From CAYRUP01 sp964489265 (GTDB lineage: Bacteria; Pseudomonadota; Gammaproteobacteria; DSM-16500), in the NCBI GenBank assembly GCA_964489265.1, contig CAZAXX010000013.1:1-38790 (forward strand): DNA of 38,790 nucleotides, read 5' to 3'. Within the stretch, counting starts at the first letter, position 1. The number at the start of each line of letters is the position of its first letter. Below the pieces are notes generated by a model. It was not told the DNA's origin. It did no database searches and was given only the letters and a program-made list of their open reading frames with translations. This document shows, piece by piece, positions 33,031 to 38,790 of this stretch. Made by a program: the position numbers and the translations under genes.

Positions 33031-33825
33031 ATGAATATGAAACACACAAAACTTTATTCATTAGTGTTTCTCATTTTTGGCCTGCTTTTATATACACTTA
33101 GCGAGCTCGCCTTTGCTGCAGACATGATTGCGCAAGTTGTCTGGGTGCGCGGCAAGGTTGAAGCTTCTTCTCCTGCGGGCGCTGCGCGTACCTTACAACG
33201 AAGATCACCTATTTATGAACAAGATACGATAAAAACCAGTGGCGCGGGTACTGGGGAAATTGTGTTTACGGATAACAGTATTGTGGCATTACGCGAAGGG
33301 ACGGTTTTTAAAGTAGATCAATATAAATTTAATCCAAAATCGCCAAAAGATAACAAGTATGCTGCCAGTCTTGCAAAAGGCGGTTTTCGTACGATTACAG
33401 GTTTGATTTCTAAGGCAAATCCAGATGGTTATCAGGTGAATACACCGGTTGCAACGATTGGTGTGCGTGGTACTGAATATACCGCTTTTTTACATAATGG
33501 ATTGCAATTTTCATTGCAGAAAGGCCGCGTTATTCTAGAAAATGCAGCTGGGAAAGTAGAGCTTGATGTAGCAAAAATGCGGGTGAATGCGTCGATTACT
33601 AATCTGCATACGGCACCTACCGTTACCGCGAAACCAGACAGCTCCTTAAGCGGCCAGCCGAAAATAACGCCAGCGCCACCGATTAGCACGGGTGGTCCAG
33701 GTCCAGGCAATGGCCCAACTATCGGTGGTCACAGCGGCGTGCCGGTGGAAGGCGCTAGCTCGAATACAACGTCGGTGATACCGCCTGGGACGACCAAGAC
33801 GGTTACGCAGTTTTGTATTCATTAG
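33031..33825 (+). CDS. Secreted FecR-domain protein
   Basis: 264 residues. Signal peptide with cleavage about AFA-AD (residue 30). A FecR-type beta domain follows: QVVWVRGKVEASS, RRSPIYEQDTIKTSGAGTGE, FTDNSIVALREGT, and the VNTPVATIGVRGTEYTA block near residue 145. The last 65 residues are Pro/Gly/Ser-rich. FecR domains without a sigma-factor partner are often found with adhesin or secretion genes and with CHASE2-cyclases, as here. In-frame ATGs at 33031 and 33037. Its stop overlaps that of the convergent patatin gene. Confidence 0.88.
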   Translation: MNMKHTKLYSLVFLIFGLLLYTLSELAFAADMIAQVVWVRGKVEASSPAGAARTLQRRSPIYEQDTIKTSGAGTGEIVFTDNSIVALREGTVFKVDQYKFNPKSPKDNKYAASLAKGGFRTITGLISKANPDGYQVNTPVATIGVRGTEYTAFLHNGLQFSLQKGRVILENAAGKVELDVAKMRVNASITNLHTAPTVTAKPDSSLSGQPKITPAPPISTGGPGPGNGPTIGGHSGVPVEGASSNTTSVIPPGTTKTVTQFCIH

Positions 33826-35270
33826 GTACGAGGGCGACGAGGTTTAACTTCTTCTTGAGTTTGAATCCCTTCTTGTTTTTTAGGCGCAGAGTGAGTCTTG
33901 TCGAAAAAATTCGTCGCAGTCTGATTGTTCTGTTTCAGAAGATGGCGATATTGTTCTTCTGCAACCCACATACAGTGAATACGCTTAATTTCCGGATTTG
34001 ACGCAACTATCTGGACTTTATTTTCTCTTAAGTCTTTGCACAAACAATCTAAATCTTCTAAAGAAAGCGATTTGACTAATTCTTTAAATTGCTTGCCAGA
34101 CGCAATTAATCGTAGTTCACCTTGATGCGCGTCACACCAACTTGTTGCGGCATCGCGCCCAGATTGCAGCATTGTTTGTTTAGTCGCATCAGTTACATCG
34201 AAATCCATCGTACCAACACCTTGATCACCAATTTGCAAAACACGTTGCTGATATCGATCACGAATTCCCTGATTCTGCTTACGCATTGCTTCTTGATAAG
34301 GCACGTCTGATACTTCATCCGTTATCGCATCAAAAATTCCTTTTTTGATTTCGCCAAGCCCAGCTTTCATTTTCTCAATAAAGCTCGCATCTTCAAGTTC
34401 AGCCTGCTTGTCATGCCACATCAAATACTGCATATTTTCCGCAGTATCTACTTTCAATCCGAATGAACACAGATTTTGTCCTTGGTCACCTACAGCCGAT
34501 TTTGATTCAGGTAAATATGGCGCTTGATCAAAAATTTCGATAGGAAAATTATTCAGACTCCCACCATCTTCGTATTCCTTTCCCTGTAAAACTACCGTTT
34601 GATATAACACAGGAATCGACATGGATATTCTGACAGCCAACGCAACTTCTACATCGCGAGTTTCCGGATCATTATGTGAAAATATTTTTAGAGTTTTATC
34701 AGTTTTGTTGGTACCGGTAATAAAAATTTCTTTGAATCCTAAATCAGGATGAAGCTCCGCGATATCATGTAAATTTTGAAAAGTGATTCTATTAAAATCT
34801 TTTATATTTAACTCTTTCTTCAAATCAGGATATTTTCGTTCTGCTTCTTCCATTTTGGCACGTATTACACTTTGAATTTTTTCATAAACCTGGTCACCAG
34901 AAAACATGCCAGTATCTGATAACTTGCCTTGACCTAATGATTTTTCTTCACCTGCAAAAAATTTTTTTACGCTATCCAGCGTTAAATTTGAATTTACAAA
35001 ATCGGATTTGTTGAGATCTCTACTGAATTTTTCGAATTCGTCAGGCGTGTAACCTAAACCAATCACTACCGCAGAAAGTGCACCTGATGATGATCCAGCA
35101 ACTCTTTTCACATGTTGCAACATGCCGCGCTGTTTCATTACATGTATAGCACCTGGATAAACAACGCCTCGTACACCGCCGCCTCCGAATACTAAATTTT
35201 CAATAGGGGGTGGTGTCTCTGCGAGTGTCACGCCGCCGTTATCACTAAATTGCAATACACGTCGTTGCAT
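33822..35270 (-). CDS. Patatin-like phospholipase (VipD-like candidate effector)
   Basis: 482 residues, no signal peptide. The patatin domain is complete: GGGGVRG (29-35) oxyanion loop, nucleophile elbow GSSSG (Ser61), and catalytic Asp235 in EDGGSLNNFP. It therefore probably hydrolyses acyl lipids. About 200 further residues, helical, follow, and the tail is EGIQTQEEVKPRRPRT. Legionella VipD and relatives share this plan and act in host cells; equivalence is inference. Possible ribosome site upstream is weak. It stands alone between the FecR-domain gene and the cyclase. Confidence 0.9.
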   Translation of the reverse strand: MQRRVLQFSDNGGVTLAETPPPIENLVFGGGGVRGVVYPGAIHVMKQRGMLQHVKRVAGSSSGALSAVVIGLGYTPDEFEKFSRDLNKSDFVNSNLTLDSVKKFFAGEEKSLGQGKLSDTGMFSGDQVYEKIQSVIRAKMEEAERKYPDLKKELNIKDFNRITFQNLHDIAELHPDLGFKEIFITGTNKTDKTLKIFSHNDPETRDVEVALAVRISMSIPVLYQTVVLQGKEYEDGGSLNNFPIEIFDQAPYLPESKSAVGDQGQNLCSFGLKVDTAENMQYLMWHDKQAELEDASFIEKMKAGLGEIKKGIFDAITDEVSDVPYQEAMRKQNQGIRDRYQQRVLQIGDQGVGTMDFDVTDATKQTMLQSGRDAATSWCDAHQGELRLIASGKQFKELVKSLSLEDLDCLCKDLRENKVQIVASNPEIKRIHCMWVAEEQYRHLLKQNNQTATNFFDKTHSAPKKQEGIQTQEEVKPRRPRT

Positions 35271-35351
35271 AAGCTAGCTCGTTATACTGACATATCTACA
35301 GTATAGAACTATTTTTTTAGATCTGCGGGATGCTAAAAAACCACATAAAAA

Positions 35352-37553
35352 TCATTTCGTTGCATGCGTGTAAATACCATCCCAATCGCTAGGGGGTGGG
35401 GTTGCTTCGAATTCTTCAACACGATGTAAATAGAGAATATACAATTTAACATCTGGATGAGCTGTATGTAATTCAGTGAAAATGGCGTGGGCTTGTTTCC
35501 ATTCTCGATTAAAATAATGATTCAAAGCGGTATGATACCGCTCAAGTTCTTTTGCGAGATTTTCTGTTAATTCTTTTTTGCGGCAGAGTACTTCATAAAT
35601 TTCAACCCCATTTCTTTTGCCTTTTACGCGTACGCGATCGACATTGCGAAAAACAAAATTTTCTTGATCGGCTTTCGTAGTTTCTGTCACCATTAATTTC
35701 ACACCATAAAATTTTGTCAAACCCTCAATACGAGAAGCAAGATTGACAGCATCGCCTAATACAGTGTAATTACGACGGAATTTCGAACCCATGTCGCCGA
35801 CACTCATGTTTCCTGTATTTAAACCAATACCAATATTAATTTCAGCCCAGTTTTTTTCTTTGAAAATGGGTTTTAGTCTTTCGACTTCATTAAGCATGTC
35901 AAGCGCTGCGTTGATAGCGTGTTTCGCGTGATTTTTATCAACCAGCGGTGCTCCCCAAAACGCCATAATCATATCGCCAACATATTTATCGATAGTGCCG
36001 CGATAATTAAAAATAATTTGTGTCATTGGCGTAAAAAAATCGCTTAATAAATTTTTCAGTTGAGTTGCATCTAACGGCTCAGAAATGGAAGTGAAATTTC
36101 GTATATCAGCAAACAGCACCGTCATCTCACGATCATCACCATAAAAACTATATTCCCCCGCATGCGTTAACATTTCATCAATATGTTTTTCAGGGACATA
36201 TTGACCAAACATTTCTTTGAGTCGCTCACGCTTTCTTGTTTCAAATAAAAAGCCATACACAATATTGATCATGGCAAGTGCGACTACAAACATCATGGGA
36301 ATAAAAACTGAAATAATCAATCCGGTTTTATTCCATAAGAAATTATTTAGAAAAACAAGTATTAGCGGCACACCGATGATAAAAGTTGTCAGTAAACGAG
36401 GACCAAGATAAGGAAAAAGAAAAATAAATATAAAGCCAAATAGGAGCGTCAAAAATATTTCTACGCCCAAGCCCCAGGCAGGTTTGTAGGAAAAATTCTT
36501 GGTAAGAATGCCGTCCGCAATCGTTGCCTGGATTTCTACGCCAGGAAAAATATTTTGAATGGCGGTGGATTTTAAATCGCCTTGTCCCGTCGCGGATGTA
36601 CCAATAAAAATTATTTTTCCTTGCAATGCGGCAGACGGTATTTTGTTATGTAGCACATCCGTTGCGGAATAATACGGAAAGGTAAAACTTTTCCCGCGAA
36701 ACGGGACAATCACTTGGCCTTTTGCATCGGTCGGAATAAAGACATCACCAATTTGCACTGCTTCAATGCGTAACTCACCACCATAATTGGCTGCGGCCAA
36801 ACGAATATGGCTTAACAAAAATAAGCGCACGGCTTCCAATGCAAGCGATGGATAGAGTTTATCTTGATAACGAATAAGAATGGGCACGCGACGGATGCTA
36901 CCATCTTCATCCGGAAAAACATTAATAAACCCAGCGCCTTTGGCAGCTTCCTGCAAGATAGGAATATTGCCAATGACACCAGGCGCATTGATGAATGCGA
37001 ATTTTTTTTCTTGCGGCGTGGTCAGGGCCATGATGGGTGGACCTAAAATACCGGAAACATCCGCTCGCGGTGTAAAACTAATTCCAAGCACGGAATCAAC
37101 GGTTTTAAGACTGGCCGCAAGTTTATTATCATCAGCAAAATAGGGAGCGATTTTGGCAAGGGAAGACGTAATTTCTGGTGTGGTGAGTTTTGCCTGATTT
37201 AATTTAAGCAGCACATCATCGGCAATATTATTCTGTTTCTCTGGGAAAAGAACATCAAATGCAATGACGACCGCGCCATATTGCTGTAAATGATCTACCA
37301 AGTCCGCTATTTTGCCACGCGGCCATGGCCAGCGTCCTTCTTTGCCAAGACTTTTATCATCAATATCAACGATAGCAACGGATGTCTCTAGATTTTTTAT
37401 TTGCGGGAATAATTTGGCGCGGAGTTGCATATCATAGCCAAGATTTTGTAGCCGAGTAATCACACGTCCCACTGATTCGATGCGGGTGACTTGTAACCAG
37501 ATTGCAATAACGAGAAGAATAAAACCTATAATGAATAGTATGCGTTTACTCAT
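35352..37553 (-). CDS. CHASE2-domain class III adenylate cyclase
   Basis: 733 residues. One N-terminal helix (5-22), a periplasmic CHASE2 sensor (about 35-350, with AIVDIDDKSLGKEGRWPWPR, VIAFDVLFPE and GKIIFIGTSATG), three membrane helices (about 360-436), then a cyclase domain (about 470-640). Metal aspartates D483 (FADIRNF) and D527 (VGD), K523 and T597 for the base, and N604/R608 (VNLASR) are present, so the enzyme should be active and ATP-selective. The CHASE2 ligand is unknown. The C-terminal ~90 residues are helical. Confidence 0.95.
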   Translation of the reverse strand: MSKRILFIIGFILLVIAIWLQVTRIESVGRVITRLQNLGYDMQLRAKLFPQIKNLETSVAIVDIDDKSLGKEGRWPWPRGKIADLVDHLQQYGAVVIAFDVLFPEKQNNIADDVLLKLNQAKLTTPEITSSLAKIAPYFADDNKLAASLKTVDSVLGISFTPRADVSGILGPPIMALTTPQEKKFAFINAPGVIGNIPILQEAAKGAGFINVFPDEDGSIRRVPILIRYQDKLYPSLALEAVRLFLLSHIRLAAANYGGELRIEAVQIGDVFIPTDAKGQVIVPFRGKSFTFPYYSATDVLHNKIPSAALQGKIIFIGTSATGQGDLKSTAIQNIFPGVEIQATIADGILTKNFSYKPAWGLGVEIFLTLLFGFIFIFLFPYLGPRLLTTFIIGVPLILVFLNNFLWNKTGLIISVFIPMMFVVALAMINIVYGFLFETRKRERLKEMFGQYVPEKHIDEMLTHAGEYSFYGDDREMTVLFADIRNFTSISEPLDATQLKNLLSDFFTPMTQIIFNYRGTIDKYVGDMIMAFWGAPLVDKNHAKHAINAALDMLNEVERLKPIFKEKNWAEINIGIGLNTGNMSVGDMGSKFRRNYTVLGDAVNLASRIEGLTKFYGVKLMVTETTKADQENFVFRNVDRVRVKGKRNGVEIYEVLCRKKELTENLAKELERYHTALNHYFNREWKQAHAIFTELHTAHPDVKLYILYLHRVEEFEATPPPSDWDGIYTHATK

Positions 37554-37669
37554 GCATTCTTTCCTGTCATCTTCACCCTTACTAATGAGTTTACGCTTAT
37601 TTTATGAATTAGGGTACCTGACCAAATTTAATACATATGTTCCTGTGGTAATAGACCAAGTGATGTAGT

Positions 37670-37675
37670 TATAAT
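37670..37675 (+). promoter_or_regulatory. Candidate -10 of the tpsB-like gene
   Basis: TATAAT 33 bases before the ATG at 37708; no convincing -35. The rest of the divergent gap 37554-37707 shows nothing distinct. Confidence 0.4.
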
Positions 37676-37707
37676 GTCCGAGGAAAATAGTTTTGATAGG
37701 AAAGGGA

Positions 37708-38790
37708 ATGAATAGAAAAACAAGGAAAATGACACGCCTCACTTCTCAATTATTAATTGCTTGCTTAGGATTATCAGCATCCCAATATAGCGCCGCGATT
37801 ACGCCCGCTGTTGCTGTAAAAAATGCGTTGCCAGGCAGTACTGAGCCTGCTGTGATAAGCAATACATTATCGCAATCACAACAACCCGTAAGTCCAAGAG
37901 CGATGCAACCCATTAGAGCGCCCCAGGAACAACAACCCAGCTCCTTAGGTGCCCAAGCGACCCAAATCAAATTTGTTCTAAAAAAAGTGATACTTGAGAA
38001 TAATCATGTTTATTCCAATCAAGAGCTTGCTGCTATTTATCAAGATAAAATTAATAAAGAAATTAGCGTAGCGGAATTGCAAGGCATCGTTCAAGAAATC
38101 ACGAATTATTATCGCAATAACGGCTACATTTTATCGCGCGCAATTTTGCCGCCACAGCATGTGCAAAATGGTGTTGTGCACATCAAAATAATTGAAGGTT
38201 ATATTAGTAATGTGCATGTGATTGGTACTCCCAAAGGCGCTCGAAAATTAATTCAAATTTTTGGCGATCAAATTACCCTATCACGACCAATGAAGTTAAG
38301 TGTGATGGAACATTATTTGCGATTAGAAAATGAAATTCCAGGCGCACAAGTGAAAGCGGTGCTTGAGCCCGCGAAAGATCAAGTTGGTGCTTCTGATTTG
38401 AATCTTTCTGCAGATCAAAAAACGCTGTCAGGTTCTTTTTCTTATGATAATTATGGCACGCGTTACATTGGTCCAATTCAGGATACGCTGAATTTAGCAG
38501 CGAATTCGATTTTTTTACCAGGCGATACGACGCATTTAACCTATGCAACGACGACGCGGCCAACCAATTTAAGATTTTATGATATTTCCTACGCTGCTTA
38601 TCTTGGTTCTAGAGGTACAACCGCGACGATTGGAAAAAATAATTCCATAACTCAGCCAGGATTGGATTTGGCGCTCATCGATATTAATGGTGATGCAACC
38701 ACTTACTATCTTTTGTTCGAACATCCGTTACTTCGCTCACGCTCAAAAAATTTAACGATTGATGCGGATTTTAATTATCTCGACAGCGCG
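37708..38790 (+). CDS. Two-partner secretion transporter TpsB (ShlB/FhaC family), partial
   Basis: Open from ATG 37708 to the window edge (361 codons, no stop), so the 3' part is missing. Order: signal peptide (LLIACLGLSASQYSAA), a Gln/Pro-rich linker (about 45-85), a POTRA domain (LKKVILENNHVYSNQELAAI to VHIKIIEGYI), a second POTRA-like region, then the start of the beta-barrel with GSFSYDNYGTRYIGP. This is the outer-membrane pore that exports a TpsA adhesin or haemolysin; the partner is probably beyond the edge. AAAGGGA precedes the ATG. Confidence 0.92.
   Translation, partial: MNRKTRKMTRLTSQLLIACLGLSASQYSAAITPAVAVKNALPGSTEPAVISNTLSQSQQPVSPRAMQPIRAPQEQQPSSLGAQATQIKFVLKKVILENNHVYSNQELAAIYQDKINKEISVAELQGIVQEITNYYRNNGYILSRAILPPQHVQNGVVHIKIIEGYISNVHVIGTPKGARKLIQIFGDQITLSRPMKLSVMEHYLRLENEIPGAQVKAVLEPAKDQVGASDLNLSADQKTLSGSFSYDNYGTRYIGPIQDTLNLAANSIFLPGDTTHLTYATTTRPTNLRFYDISYAAYLGSRGTTATIGKNNSITQPGLDLALIDINGDATTYYLLFEHPLLRSRSKNLTIDADFNYLDSA

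Noticed and set aside
33031..33825. FecR as a classic anti-sigma regulator of iron uptake
   Set aside because: It has a cleavable signal peptide, lacks the cytoplasmic anti-sigma helix region, and no ECF sigma factor or TonB receptor is near.
37746..38563. Minus-strand ORFs opposite the tpsB-like gene
   Set aside because: The plus frame is open for 361 codons with signal peptide and POTRA domain; the opposite ORFs are shadows.
1..38790. CRISPR array, tRNA, rRNA or riboswitch
   Set aside because: No regularly spaced direct repeats, cloverleaf or known riboswitch core was seen in the intergenic gaps.

Overview
The window (about 40% GC by eye) looks like a chromosomal segment of a gammaproteobacterium, most likely of the order Legionellales (Legionella/Coxiella-like, host-associated). 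The evidence is a Lpg1974-type outer-membrane protein, a Coq7-type ubiquinone hydroxylase, ATP-dependent PckA, a patatin-like protein of the VipD kind, and several unrecognised proteins with effector-like traits: membrane hairpins, acidic or E-rich C-termini, a C-terminal CaaX box and a mitochondrial-carrier-like fold. The taxonomic call is inference; no rRNA or tRNA gene was seen.

Layout. (1) 169-6513 (+): a tightly packed eight-gene Fe-S assembly operon, sufB-sufC-sufD-sufS-sufU-sufA-sufT-grxD. (2) 6633-9119 (-): an MgtC/SapB membrane protein, tgt and a DUF4239-type membrane protein. (3) 9233-13389: an outer-membrane barrel protein; on the minus strand a 497-aa protein whose N-terminus resembles SpvC/OspF phosphothreonine lyases; coq7; and a RelE-type toxin-antitoxin pair bracketed by copies of a short repeat. 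(4) 13431-17903 (-): two small membrane proteins, then the operon proC-yggT-rdgB-ABC ATPase-ABC permease. (5) 18084-28585: an accessory block between proC and its usual neighbour yggS. It holds a TraB-like protein ending in CSIM, three lipid A/Ara4N-type genes (arnC, arnD and a standalone formyltransferase), several unknown effector-like proteins, a lipoprotein hydrolase, a mitochondrial-carrier-like protein and a DUF4015 glycosidase-like protein. (6) 28646-32962: yggS, pckA, a SseB-N-domain protein, and a pyrE-pyrF pair that reads like a eukaryotic UMP synthase split into two genes. (7) 33031-38790: a FecR-domain secreted protein, a patatin phospholipase, a CHASE2-adenylate cyclase, and the first 361 codons of a two-partner-secretion transporter (TpsB) running off the edge.

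At least four families of short palindromic repeats (REP-like) sit between genes, mainly where genes converge. In two places they appear to supply coding ends: the stop codon of pyrF and the start codon of the carrier-like gene. One repeat encloses a 10-base assembly gap (21957-21966). No intergenic stretch exceeds about 225 bases. No CRISPR array, transposase or integrase was found.
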